From: Dendrobium chrysotoxum
Taxonomy: Eukaryota > Streptophyta > Magnoliopsida > Asparagales > Orchidaceae
Direction: 5' to 3'
NCBI GenBank assembly: GCA_019925795.1
Contig: CM034300.1
Location: 71,651,021 to 71,715,020 of the forward strand
Length of the DNA stretch: 64,000 nt
Shown: positions 37,139 to 48,427 of the stretch, piece by piece
Layout: each line of letters opens with the position of its first letter
How positions within the stretch are numbered: the stretch's first letter is position 1
Position numbers and translations under genes: made by a program
Notes under the pieces: model-generated
The model's database searches: none
What the model was told of the DNA's origin: nothing
Seen by the model: the letters and a program-made list of their open reading frames with translations, nothing else

Positions 37139-37500
37139 CCACCACGCGCAATAAAGCGCGTGTATGGTAGGTGTCCCTAGACACCGCGGCCGTAGTCTTC
37201 ATTCCCACCACGCGTAATAAAGGCGTGTATGGGATCTTCGATGGTACATATTTAAAAGAAGAGCAGTTATTTCTCCGCAGGTACAGAGCCGCATACGGGT
37301 ACTTAAGATTGTCCCCATCACGCTAAGAAAAGCGTGTATAGGGCCTACCCGCCTCGCCAGAGATGTCGCACCGCAATAAAGGCGTGTATGGGCGGTTCGC
37401 CGGCTCGACACAAATGCCGAGGATGAAATTTTAGGTGATTACCCGCCTCGTTGTACGAGCTGCACCGGGGTCTCATCCCACCACGCGCAATAAAGCGCAT
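37139..37500 (-). repeat. Array of five hairpin motifs in the LTR
   Basis: A motif of the form CACCACGCGC-AATAAA-GCGCGTGTATGG recurs five times, at about 37139, 37206, 37317, 37366 and 37479, with 50-110 bp between copies. The first has a perfect 6-bp stem (ACGCGC/GCGCGT) around an AATAAA loop. Compensating variation is seen in unit 3 (CACGCT/AGCGTG). Equivalent units occur in the same element orientation at 50457-50724. Confidence 0.75.
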
Positions 37501-38324
37501 GTATAGGCGGTTTTTCGTTGCGCCGAGAAATTCGAGGGCGAGAATCTGAGTTTTAGAAAATTCGTACCTTCGTGGGGTCGTCGGTGAAGTTGGCACGTGG
37601 ATGGAGGCTAGAGAGAGAAGAGCACTTCTCTTTTTTTCTTTTTCTTTCTGTTTTTTAAAGTATAATTAATTAATAATAATAATTAATTATAATTATTAAT
37701 AATTAATTACAATTTAAAAATAATTAATTATAATTAATAATTAATCATAATTAATTATAATTTATAATAATTAATTATAATTAATTTTGAAATAATCATA
37801 GTTAATCATTAACAATGTAATTAACTATAATTATAATAAAAATTAATTATAATTTATTTTAATTTAAAATTAATCATCATTAATGATAATTAAGTATTAT
37901 TAGAATAGTTAATTATAATTAAATATAATTAAATAATAATAATAATTAATTATAATTAAATATAATTAATTTTAATTAAAATAAAAAAAAGGTATGATTT
38001 GGGACAGAATTAATGTAGGATTAAAACAAGATTAAAACAGGATTTATCCAGGATTCATTCAAAATCCTGCTTAAATCTCACAGAGAGTTAAAACTCCCTT
38101 TTCCTCTCTCTAATTCGACTGCTTTATGGGATTTGGCCGAAGAAGAACTCGGAAGGGAGAAATTTACCTTCACAACGGCGAGCTCCCATCGTTACTTCCA
38201 ATTAAAATGTCGTAACTTCCGTCTTAACAGGAAGGGAACGTTGTCAGAGGAGGAAAGTCGAAGGAGAGGCGACGGGTAGGAGGAGGAGAGGCGGCGACTT
38301 GTTGGTGAGGTAGGGATCTTCCTT

Positions 38325-38403
<79 letters not shown>
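38325..38403. repeat. (TC)n-(TA)n microsatellite
   Basis: CT dinucleotides followed by about 20 TA dinucleotides near the U3 start of the full LTR. Confidence 0.95.
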
Positions 38404-38406
<3 letters not shown>

Positions 38407-38836
38407 TCGAACGGGTTGGAAGGCTAGGGCAAAGGTCGGGTGAGGTCGGACAAGGGAAGAGGGAGATGTAGAGGTTGGATGTTGTGGATTTGCATTTCGA
38501 AGAGGGACGGATGGCTAGGGGTTCGGTTAAGCAGTGGAGGTCGCAGGTTAGGAAGGAGATTGGAGGAGTCAGAGGCTTGCGGGATTTCTATGTGTCGAAG
38601 CCGAACCGAATGAGAGCTCTGCTCTCATTTTAACGACGCGAGAGGAGGCTCGATCGAGGAGAAGCACGTGTGAGATGACATTTTCGACGTCGTTGCAGAG
38701 GGATGGGCCGCTGTATGCACGTAATTTCGGCCGGATACGAGGGCAGGATCTCGGTATGGGTCGCTGACTATAGGTAATAATTTTAGCATTTTTTGTTTTC
38801 TTCTTTTTTTTTTGGTATATACTGCATGGGTCAACA

Positions 38837-38841
38837 TAGGT
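38837..38841. repeat. Target-site duplication TAGGT, right
   Basis: Pentamer immediately after the LTR end GTCAACA, identical to 18244-18248. Confidence 0.88.
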
Positions 38842-39020
38842 ACAAATTTTGAATGTTGTTGCTAATTTTTATTGGAGGAAATCTAAGGAGGCCTGCTTAG
38901 TGAGATGTGACTTTGGTAGGATTATGAATTCAAAGTTGAACTTTAATAGAACTAATTATGTGGAGATGAGGCAGGTTTTATGGAGGGAATTTGGAGGGAG
39001 GATGGAGAATGAGAGCGGAA

Positions 39021-39418
39021 TTATAAGGGTGTAAGCGAGCTGAGCCGGCTCGAACTCAACTCGCTAACAAGCTCGTGAGTTGAGCTTATCGAGTTTCTAG
39101 TTCGAGTTCGAGCTTGTAATCAAGCTCGTTTACTAAACAAGCTCGAGTTCGAGCTCAGTCTGACTCGACTCGTTAGCTCGTCAAAGTACTTGATTTTAAA
39201 ATGTATTTTTTAAAATTTTTTTAATATACCATTTTTAAAGAATTTTTTAAGATAACAAAAATTTGAGCTTCATAAGCAAGTTGAGTTTGAGCTTTTCAAT
39301 TGAGACAAATTTAAGCTTTTTAAACAAGCTCAAGTAATTGAGCCGAGCTCGAGCTTAATTTTTATACTACGAGTCGAGTTTGAGCTCATTAAACGAGCTT
39401 GAGTTCGTTTATAGCCCT
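39021..39418. mobile_element. hAT-type MITE (GAGCTCGAG-rich)
   Basis: The ends AGGGTGTAAGCGAGCTGAGC (from about 39025) and GAGTTCGTTTATAGCCCT are imperfect inverted repeats of the AGGGCTGTAAACGAGC type, with many GAGCTCGAG words in the arms. The flanks GAGCGGAA (39013-39020) and AAGCGGAA (39419-39426) match at 7 of 8 positions, fitting the 8-bp duplications of hAT elements. The right half recurs at 57886-58199 within a segmental duplication. Confidence 0.75.
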
Positions 39419-40524
39419 AAGCGGAAACAAGGGGTGAAGGTGAGTTGATACTAATTTAATGTAGAACAATCTTGAAAATAAACTAAACTGTAATGTATTA
39501 TGAAAAACAACACAAATACTGAGAGAATCTCTTTAAAAAAAAATTCAGGTTTCACAACTTATCAAGGAACCAATTCATAAATGGAAGAAGATGAAGAAGA
39601 GTCATTATTTTCAAAATAAGAATTTTGTTCATGCCATACAATAGTTTTTAGACCATAAACTCACTGTAAATAGACAATTTTTCTGCCAAAAAAAGGACGA
39701 ATAGAGTGTAGGTCAATTTCTTTTTAAATTATCAATCTCTGTGATATTTAATTATATTACTCATACACGCTCCAATCCTTAGAAGACAAACTCTGAAAAA
39801 CATACAACATCTAAGGAAACCACCTATGAAGTACTTGAGACTACAATGTGAGGCTTTTGTATGTACGTTCTGGTATATCTGCAATGATAGCACTCACCAG
39901 GTCAACATAGAGGGGGAACTGTGAAGCAACAAAGAAGGTTACTGGCAAGCATGTAGCAATATATATGGGAAAGGCTCCATACTTGAGCCTATCTTCCATG
40001 ACAAAGAAATGACCAGCACAGAAGGAAACCAACATCGCTGCAATCGACATGAACAAAGTAGTGAGCCCCAGGATGAGCTTCACAGGCAAGTCTCTTTCGA
40101 AATCCATCTCTTGATAGCGAGAGGTAAGTACAGAAAGGAACATCAGCAATGAGGTGACTGAGAAGCATAACGCCACTAATGCTGATATAGCAAACACGAC
40201 AAAGGCTGGTTTACCCTCTAGGATTGGAAATCCACTGGTCTGATTTACACCTCCAGGAACTGTAGTTGCAGAGGCAAATGCCACCGTGGCAATAAGTGCA
40301 GCGACAACAGAACAAGATTGAGAGGTTTTGGTCAGCCATTTTCCTCCTTCCTTAACCAAACTTTCATGCGCCGCAGTGAATATCTCTTTTGCAGTCTGCC
40401 CCTTATTGTTGTATTGTTGGAAGAAGCTAGGCTCCATGGAGTTCTTCACAAACTAGAACAATTTGATTTCATACTTTAGATACTAGTTTTTATTGATTAG
40501 ACGCATATAAAGGTGCAGCCTACT
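39169..40524. repeat. Segmental duplication, copy A (last exon and 3' flank of ankyrin gene)
   Basis: This interval aligns with 57886-59304. It starts inside the hAT MITE (CTCGTTAGCTCGTCAA) and runs through the gene's 3' flank and last exon into the last intron (ending GGTGCAGCCTACT). The other copy has about 60 extra bases near 58140-58195. Confidence 0.85.
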
Positions 40525-43500
40525 TCAGACTTTTCTCAGGTAGCATCGACATACAAATAATATTCACATCTCAATAACAATGACTTCTAAAATGTTGTTA
40601 AACTTATAGCTCTAGATGCAGCTGTGTCAATGCCTTACCGTGGTACACTTCCTAACTAAATTATGATTATAAAGAATTTACCATGGATGATATTTAGACT
40701 TCGTTTAGGACAATTTTCTTACTGCTTTCTAAAATAGTTTTTTAGTACAAAAAATTTTGAACTCAAAATTTTTACACTAAAAAGCGGCTTTAAAAAAACA
40801 ACATGAAAGTCGTGCCAGATGAAACCTTAGTCTCACAGGTAATATGCATGAGCTTCAAAAAATGCAGTTTAAGTCATTTGATTGCACATAAAATTAAAGA
40901 ATATACGAGTAAATTTTTTTTTCCACATTAAGATCATGGCTAAAGCTCAAAATTGTTGTATTGACAGCCACTAGAATCATTACCTTGTACCATTTGATCT
41001 CCCACTGCATTTGAAGAGCTGTTCCAGGTATTGCCCATGGACGACTCTTTCCTGCGGAGTCCGCTGCAAGATGCAAAGCGGTGTTTCCATCTTTGTCTAC
41101 CATTGCAAACAAACTTTCCCGCATTGGCTTCCTTTCTTGCATATGTTTGTAAACCTGTGGCTGTCGGTGTTCGACTGACAGAAGAATTATGTTCTTTTTA
41201 TTTGAATCAAAATCCTCGACTGCTACAGGAAAGGTGTCAAGGATGTTCTTTACCATCTCCACTACCCCCCTCCTTGTTGCTATTAGAATTGGCGTGTCTA
41301 GTATTTTTTGATAGAAAAATAGAAATACAAGTCATTAGGAAACTTTTGATATAATACTATGATGTAAATAAACCATTGATAATTTTAAGTACCTCCTATT
41401 CGTTCATCCGCCTTCTTGTCTTCATCTTTTTTCAGGCTGTTTGATTGCATGGTTGTTCCTTTTGAACTCTCGCTAGTACTGTCTGAACTCTCCACAGCTG
41501 GGGGCATACTTGTATTGATTGTGCTTTCATCTTGTTTCTGGTCTTCTTTTGGCATCTTGCCATCTTCCTCGTACTCCCACTCAGAAGCCTGGCTAACAAG
41601 TTCTTTCATGACTTGACTTGCTTGCTCATGCTTTTTCTTCTTTCTCTTTAACGACTCTATTCTTCGAATACCTTTTTTTGCTCAACAAAATTGAACTCAT
41701 GTGATTAATTTCCTATAAACACTTTCAAATAGATGACCATATTTTATCGAAATGAAAATGTAGATTTGTTTCTTTGTTTCATGGTCAAAGCTTCAATCAT
41801 TGAACTATATATTTGCATTTGCACTGAAGTGACGAGTAAAATAGAAAGTTATATTAATTATAAATTTAAACTTTATTATGATTTATGATGATAGAAAAAT
41901 TGAATAGTTAGAATTTCAAGAGGCTGCTGATTTGTTTAGAGTTATTCAGAAACCTACCACCATATTTATTTTCTCTCTATTTGGTTTTGCATCTCTGTTG
42001 GGTTTTGCGTATATGATTGTTAATTTTCTAATATGTTTCCAACACATCTGTATCTCATAGTATTGGAATGCTCATAGTAGTGGTTATAGATGAGATGTTC
42101 CCCATTCGAATATTTTAAGATCAATGTTACTAATTTGAGCAGACAGACACAGAGAGTGAGAGTTAATGCTAAAAAGATCAACTTTTCTTTATTCTGTATA
42201 TAGAGAAAGCTTCTTTTTTTCCTTCTCAAAATCATATTTGTTTTTCTTTTATAACAAAGTCAAGCAGATACATGCTTAGTAGATCTAGAGCTTGGCTTAT
42301 AGAGAACTAGCAATCGAGTCTGACTCAATAGGCACTATCTGATAGATGTTCACTGCCACCTCTATCTGCTGTTAATTAATATGTATATTGGCTCTCTTTG
42401 GATCATAAGAATTTTAGAGAAGGAAAGGAAAGTGGATCACATAGTCTGAAATCAATGGCTACAGATCCACAATTGGCCTACAATTGCCAAATCCCATCTG
42501 ATTTCTTCCACTTTCATCTCTTTCAAGCACAGTTAGTTCTAATTAAACAGAATAAGTTGGCATTTAAAGTTAAGATGAGATTTTTGCAGTAGATTCTAAC
42601 AATTTATCAATCCTTATGTCTTCTCTTCTTACATTTAACTCATAAAACCTGCATCTGATGGCCTTGATATGCCATCTGAAATGGCATAATATACAAACCA
42701 GTGCAAGTTCAGGGAATATTAATTCAAACTAACCTATTCCGAGAAGAACCAGCAAAACTTTGATCACGATCTTAAGAAAATTGAATGCGGTGATATAATT
42801 CTCTGGAAATCTTTGTTTTCTTGGTTGTTCATGATTCTCATATTCCCCATCTGTTTGCCATCAAGAAAAAAAAACTCCTATTCTTTAGAATAGCAAAAAA
42901 ATGTTGAAGTAGGCTGTCTGAATTCAATAAAAACTTAAGTTTAAGCTTTACATTCTTGAAAGTGTATCATGAAATGTGTGCTTCACATTAGGAAGCTTGT
43001 GCCTGAGCTTTGATGTTCAAGTTTTTGGGACTACTTCGCTTTGAACTGTGTTTTCTTAAACACTGAATTTAATGATTACCTAAGGTTTCATTTGGGACGG
43101 CTTTCTTACTGCTTTTTAAAGCATTTTTTTAGTACAAAAATTTTAATTTTTGTACCACCAATCTGCTTTAAAAAATAGTAAAAAAGTCATCCAAACGAAG
43201 CCTAAATCATATGTTTAAACTTATTTCATTTGAAAATTATCTAAGGAATTTTTGCTTGAAGTTGAAGAGAAAATAGCTAATCAATTTTCTCTTAGGAGGT
43301 ATGCGTGTTAATTTAATTGGGCACTACCTTTCTCTAAGTCTTTGCTTGAGGCCCCATGCTGAGCATCATGGTTGTTATCATTTAAGCTTTGTCTTGCATT
43401 TGCAATATAGCAATTCTTTATGAACCTTTCTCTAAAACAGGAGGCTAGAAAAATAAATAAAAATTCAGTCTCTAAAATAAATTAGTGGGCTAACAATATG

Positions 43501-45007
43501 AAGACAAATGAAAATAAATTGGTCAATAAATTATGGTTCAGGTGCTAACCTACAAAATGATAAACTTGGCGTAGCGCTTGGAACAAATCCTTGCATGTTG
43601 TATAGTTCTGTGGCATTTTGATTTCTTCCTCTTTCTTCCATCCATTGAGGTGACTTGTGTAGATTCTGCGTTTATATTTCGGTTCATATCGATTCACTAT
43701 TATGCCTGCAAATTTTGTGAGCTTTTTAAGATTATTTTGCTTCCATATTTCACTTAAACCTTCGAATTTAATCATGTCTTTCAGTCATTAATTCTATATG
43801 CTATATTGTTTAATTGCTTCATAAGTAAATTTTCATGTGTTGAATTGAAATGAGATACATGTGCTTATTTGTGTCTGTGTGAGCATGTATCTATATGTTG
43901 GTTAGTTTATCTTACAAATTTGATGAGGTGAAATTATGAAGTTGCCCATCAGCCGGGCCATCATATTTCACCTGGATTTTTTCAAACTAATTTAGAAAAA
44001 CATATTGATTCTTCTTGTTTATGAGGTATTGATGGTATTATGTGAGCGAATAAGAGAAAGTTTCAGACTCTCAATTTATATCCTTCTTGCATGAACCATG
44101 AACTCTTTTTATGATCTATTGATGTAGATGTAGTTTGAGATCTTAGATGGAGCATTACATGCATAGATGAGCTTATCAATTTGTCGTAGTCGACGGCCAC
44201 TTTTGAAAGCCAGTGGTTTATCAGCTAGAAGATGAAGTGGTGACTGCCCCATCTCATTGTTGAAGTTCACCAATTCTGGATATAATTTCATAATCTCAAT
44301 AGCCAATTCTGCATCCAAAAAGTTCCAAAGAACATCAAATATACTTGTGGTTGCAGCACCAGCGAAGTTCATTTACTTAGCATTGCTGACATACGAATCA
44401 AAATTGTAGTACAGCAGATCTGTGGATTGAAATACATAAGGAAAAAAAAAGGCTACTTGTCGTTAGTTTGTACATTACCAAAGTGCTCGCCACGGACAGC
44501 AGCATGGAGGATAGTGTTGCCATCTCCTCTCCGGCAGAAGGATATGTTGTAATTCTGTTCGCTCGACGGGGTTACTGGAACATAGTCCTGAAGCACACAG
44601 AATGCCTTCTTCTTTCCATGATGGGCTGCAATGTAAAGGGGAGTCTCCCCTGCATTGTTGCGGGAATGAACCAGTTTTTCGCATTTCTCTGCAAGGAGCC
44701 AGCAGATTTTGGCCAATCCCAGTGCAGCTGCCGCATGAAGTGGAGTGTCGCCAAACTCGTTATTGAGGCTTAGAATATCAGGTGCCTCATCATCCGTCAC
44801 GGCGTCGACAAGCTGCTTCACCACATTGGCATCTTCCGCCGACACTGCAAGGTGCAATATTGTGTGTTTTGCCCGTGTAACTTTGGCTCGGCGCGCCAAT
44901 GGATTCTCTTTGTACATTTTAACTACAGCAAACCAATCTCCAGCCATGGCGTTCTTGAAGAGGTCCTTGCTGTTAAAGTTGCCTCCTTCCAGTTTTGTTG
45001 GCTCCAT
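39841..45007 (-). CDS. Ankyrin-repeat PGG-domain membrane protein, ITN1/ACD6-like (eight exons)
   Basis: Exons read on the minus strand: 45007-44479, 44308-44159, 43705-43550, 43429-43328, 42850-42734, 41671-41393, 41297-40984 and 40452-39841. Borders are GT/AG, phases agree, and the total is 2259 nt (752 aa plus stop). Ankyrin repeats are clear in exon 1 (HTILHLAV about residue 48, GDTPLHAAAALG about 86, GETPLYIAAHHG about 120, DGNTILHAAV about 162), exon 2 (GQSPLHLLA) and exon 7 (DTPILIATRRG, DGNTALHLAA). Exon 6 is basic, then acidic/serine-rich. The last exon holds the PGG domain (WLTKTSQSCSVVAALIATVA, PGG about 615-617) and four hydrophobic segments. Such proteins sit in the plasma or ER membrane and act in defence or salt responses. 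I chose MEPTK as start; an in-frame Met lies 18 codons upstream (45061). Exon 2 uses the CAG at 44311-44309; an upstream CAG gives a quick stop. MITEs lie in introns 4 and 7. Confidence 0.87.
40697..40826. mobile_element. Tourist-like MITE with perfect TTA duplication (ankyrin gene, last intron)
   Basis: The ends GACTTCGTTTAGGACAA and GTGCCAGATGAAACC are inverted repeats, with TTA at 40694-40696 and 40827-40829. The TTA target and TIR type place the family in PIF/Harbinger (Tourist). Confidence 0.82.
43084..43202. mobile_element. Tourist-like MITE with perfect TAA duplication (ankyrin gene, intron 4)
   Basis: The ends GGTTTCATTTGGGACGG and CATCCAAACGAAGCC are inverted repeats flanked by TAA at 43081-43083 and 43203-43205. 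The interior AGTACAAAAATTTTAATTTTTGTAC is itself palindromic. Confidence 0.85.
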
Positions 45008-45061
45008 ATCTGATTGTTTTGCATGTCTGCTACAAGTGATGGATTTATACTGTGAAGGCAA

Positions 45062-46375
45062 GTGGATAATGGTTCTGAAATTAATATAGTAACTTGCTAA
45101 TCAAGCAAGCTCTGCCATGAAAAATTAACCCAAAAGAGCCCACAGGTAAAGTTTATGTAGACTCATCTTTTGTTTACAGTATGACTTTTTTTAGCAAGAG
45201 TAAAATTATTCATGAAGCTTCATTGAAAGCAAGTGAAAGAGGAAGCCCAGGTTTGATTTCAACCACAGGTTTTTTTTTTTCTTTTTTCTTTTTGTTACTT
45301 TTATGGATGTTGCTTGGCACTGCAATCACTTCTTTATTCTTTGTGTGGTTCTTGTTGTAGCCCAGGTTGATTTGGATTGTAACATTAGGTGAAGAAGGGA
45401 TGAGTACTGGTGACAGATCGAGCTCAATCCTGCACATAAACTTGATTTTTATTTTTATTTTTTATACATCTTCAAGTTTGATTATGTACGTAATGACCAT
45501 AGTAGTTCATCATATGCATTTTTTTTCAATAGTCTGATGGGGTGTTTGCCATCTGCTTTTCTATAATGCCTTATTGTGTAGAAGTGCCTGCAGAAGTTGG
45601 ACTTTACATATGGAGCTACATTGAAAGCATGTGAAAGTGGTATTCTTGCAGAAAAGAAGATTATCCGATTTGTAATTTTTTCAGCTTTTCCATGGTTGTT
45701 GCTTGATACTGTGATCTCTACTTTATTCCTTAACTGCTAATTTTTGTGTCCCATATGTTGCTTTGATGTGAATTTAGGCATCATGTAAAGAAAGGCCAAG
45801 GAGTTGGGCACATTGCTCAGTGCATGAACCTGATGAAATAAGAAGCTTGCATGCTAAGCTTCTCTCTTTATAAAAAAAACATATCAATACAATTTTCTCA
45901 TTTCATGCAAAAATAACTTACTCATTTTGATAAAAGAATCTACTCTCTCTGCATGCTTCTTTATGAAGTAAAGTTCTCTCAGAACTCACCAAAATATTTT
46001 CACTGTAAAACCTCTAAATTATCAATCAATACAGTATAAAACTTGAATTTCTCATTACTTTTTCACTGCAGCCAAAGTGGAAGAACTAAAAAAATAAAAG
46101 CAAAACGATAACAGTAGAGATGAGAAGAAGATTATGAACTTACAAGTTATGAAAGCTTCTTAGCTCGCCATTGTTCTGAGACAGATTTCACGAATTTGAG
46201 GGGAATGAAGCCTGGTCCGAAAACCAATCATATTATCCCAAAAATATGAAAAATTAAGGGCTCTCTTAAGCATAGAAAGACTTTGAACCAGACAACATTC
46301 CTCTCAGGTTTCATGGAAATTCAGATCTTTAAATAAATAGATAAAGAAGATAGAGAGAAAGAGAGGAGTTTGAGG
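45062..46375. other. Upstream region of the ankyrin gene; degenerate direct repeat, no gene
   Basis: Putative 5' flank of the minus-strand ankyrin gene. A roughly 210-bp segment at about 45205-45430 recurs loosely at about 45605-45835 (shared order of ATTGAAAGCA, GTTGCTTG, CTTTATTC and a CACAT/CAT end). I found no clear TATA box or first non-coding exon. Confidence 0.5.
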
Positions 46376-47287
46376 CATAAATAGCTGAAAGCATGAAATT
46401 TTGTTGATTGTCAAACTTCACATCCCCGTTTATGATCTGGGAACTAGTGAAGATAGGATTAAATTACATGACATCTACATTCCACTTTAACCAAATTCTC
46501 CCTGGTTGAGAGTTGAGGAAGTTATGGAGGAACCCTCGTCAAGAACCAAGAATTCGACAGAAATGAAATATTAACTTTAGCTTCTAAGATGCAGAAAAGA
46601 TTAAGTTAAATTTTTTGTATAAGGTTCTTGCAATTGAGAACCCTATCAAAACCATTAAATCCTCGTGTTCCAAGAGACAAAGTTTGTGTTCATTATTGAG
46701 ATATGGAGAACTTTGTGGCCAATTTTTTGGCCTTTTGGGAGTTAGGGGGCTTGCCAACTTCATTGATTTTGGTTTGGTAATCCAATAAGGTGGATTCCTA
46801 GGTAGTAGAGGTTAATTTGTTGGCCAAAAGAGATTCTATACAGGAGGTCAAGATAATGTCAGAGTTCAGCAAGGTAAATTATTATAGGCTGGTGAGACAA
46901 AAAGGTATTGTCAAATGATGAGGAGTTTGACAAAGAGGTGAAAAGATCTTTGGACAAGTTGTTGAGGTTAATTAGCTAACTTGAGGAGGTGGAATGGCGG
47001 TAGTTTTTGGAATGGTGGCATTACTGTGGGATTTTTTTAGCAGGTTTTTGAGAGGGGTGGCTAATCGTGGCCGAATTAGACTTGGTAGAATGGTTATGGG
47101 TATGAGTTATTGAATTGGATAGAGATTTAGCTGGATTTATGAGGATTTTAGTTTAGTTGAGGTCTTAGCTTTTTGCTGTGGCTCCTTCCCCTAGGTATAG
47201 GTCTTTATTGCGATGGTTTATTGGGGTTAGTAGGGTGAGGTTAGACGAGTGAACCAAAGAACCCCAACTAGGATAGGGTAGGGGTTT
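46376..47287 (-). pseudogene. L1 LINE relic, part 2 (end of ORF1, start of endonuclease)
   Basis: Positions 46376-46700 align with 16875-17195, the endonuclease start of the other LINE; 46700-47287 continues upstream toward ORF1. It stops at 47287, next to the long LTR, and resumes at 53529. Reading across the LTR, the conserved ORF1 context YDWK continues into K-P codons, as expected for L1 ORF1. It is truncated at 46376 before RT. Confidence 0.8.
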
Positions 47288-47888
47288 TGTTGACCTCTAC
47301 ACATCAAAACACGCAAAAAAGAGGCGAAAACAGCAATTTAAGTAATGCGCACGTCGGCGAGACGCAGCGCGTCACTTGAGGGTCAAACGACTTTTGATTG
47401 CCAAACGGACTGTACTGTTGCTATCAGGACGTCGAATTTGCCTAAGTGGGGACCCCTCGCAGTTAAATCGTGCGAGATCAGTCAAAAGGGGCGACCGACA
47501 CCTAAAATTAACACGCGATGTTGCCTAAACGACCTCTGATCGCAAAACGGATTTCGTCGTTGCATTCGAAACGCCGTCAATACCCAAAAATGACCGTCAA
47601 TTTATCCAATTAAAGTTGTCCAGTGAAATCGACGTGCATTCCAAGGCAACAACGTGCGAATCGAGGAAATTGATGCGCGACGTTGCCCAAACGGCTTCCG
47701 ATCACAAAACGGATTTCGCCGTTACGATCAGAATGTTAATAATACCCAAAATAGGCTATAGTTTTGCCCAATAAAAGTCACACGGGGAAATCAGCGTGAA
47801 TCTTGAGACAACGACATGCAAATTGAGAAAATTACACGTGTATCGAGTCATTTTGAGATAATTGACTTGTTGCCGTCAGTTTAAATTG

Positions 47889-47891
47889 ATG

Positions 47892-47936
<45 letters not shown>

Positions 47937-47960
47937 TGTTATTATTATTATTATTATTAG
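47889..47960. repeat. (AAT)n/(ATT)n inverted microsatellite
   Basis: About 14 AAT units, a short spacer ACAAATTGT, then about 7 ATT units, capable of forming one long hairpin. Confidence 0.9.
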
Positions 47961-48427
47961 TTTAATCTAAAAAAATCATCAAAATCAGATCAACTCAAAT
48001 CAGTATTAAATGGCTTACCTCAGCACCGTTGAAGAAATCCCGCAAATTTGGCCGACACTCTGCACTGCTTTGTGATCGCTTCCCGGATATCCCATGGATT
48101 ACCTCGATCAATCTCTCGCTAGCATCGTTTAAACGAAGATGAAGCCTCTTCGTTTGTTTTGTCTATCCGTCTACGCACACAAGCAGTTGTCGAACCTCCT
48201 CACACGAGCTATCTTCTGATCGCAAGCCTTCACAAGCTCTTCTGTTCGAACGTCTCCGACGTTTGAGCCAACTACCTAAGCCCTCTCAAAACCTTTCCTC
48301 AGCCATTCAACCAAACTCTCCCTCACTGCACTTAGCCGTTCGAACCCCATCATACCTCCTTGCATCAATCGTTCGAGCCACCTTACAGCCAACAACCTGT
48401 CAAAATCACCTCATGTCAACGTTCTTC

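Larger units (their letters stand above)
18249..38836 (-). mobile_element. 20.6-kb tandem Tat/Ogre-like Ty3-gypsy array (LTR-unit-LTR-unit-LTR)
   Basis: The outer ends TG (18249) and CA (38836) are flanked by perfect 5-bp duplications TAGGT, so the whole block behaves as one insertion. In minus orientation the order is full LTR (38836-33609), PBS, ORF1-like region, gag-protease-RT (unit 2), short LTR (26667-25923), PBS, ORF1-like region, gag-protease-RT (unit 1), short LTR (18993-18249). Unit periods are 7674 and 7686 bp. In both units pol stops inside RNase H at the KEN motif and joins mid-LTR sequence, so RNase H, integrase, polypurine tract and about 4.5 kb of the 3' LTR are missing from both. 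RT sequence and a tRNA-Arg primer site place it in the Tat/Ogre lineage. Unequal recombination between the full and short LTRs of a deleted parent explains the structure. Confidence 0.88.
33609..38836 (-). repeat. Full-length 5.2-kb LTR, right end of array
   Basis: It starts TGTGGGTTCTG after the primer site and ends GGGTCAACA before TAGGT. The first about 740 bp match the two short LTRs. Beyond 34345 it continues into LTR sequence shared with the solo LTR at 10299 (GACCCCTCCGGTTGAGAT, CGGCCATCATCGGGG) and, inverted, with the LTR at 47288-53528. It contains a tandem repeat (34861-35165), a hairpin array (37139-37500), an AT-rich block (37660-37990) and a TC/TA microsatellite. Scattered open frames of 60-110 codons show no known domain. 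LTRs of this size are typical of Ogre. Confidence 0.85.

Noticed and set aside
47889..47960. Tandem repeat considered as a CRISPR-like or regulatory array
   Set aside because: A simple trinucleotide microsatellite in inverted arrangement with no spacers.
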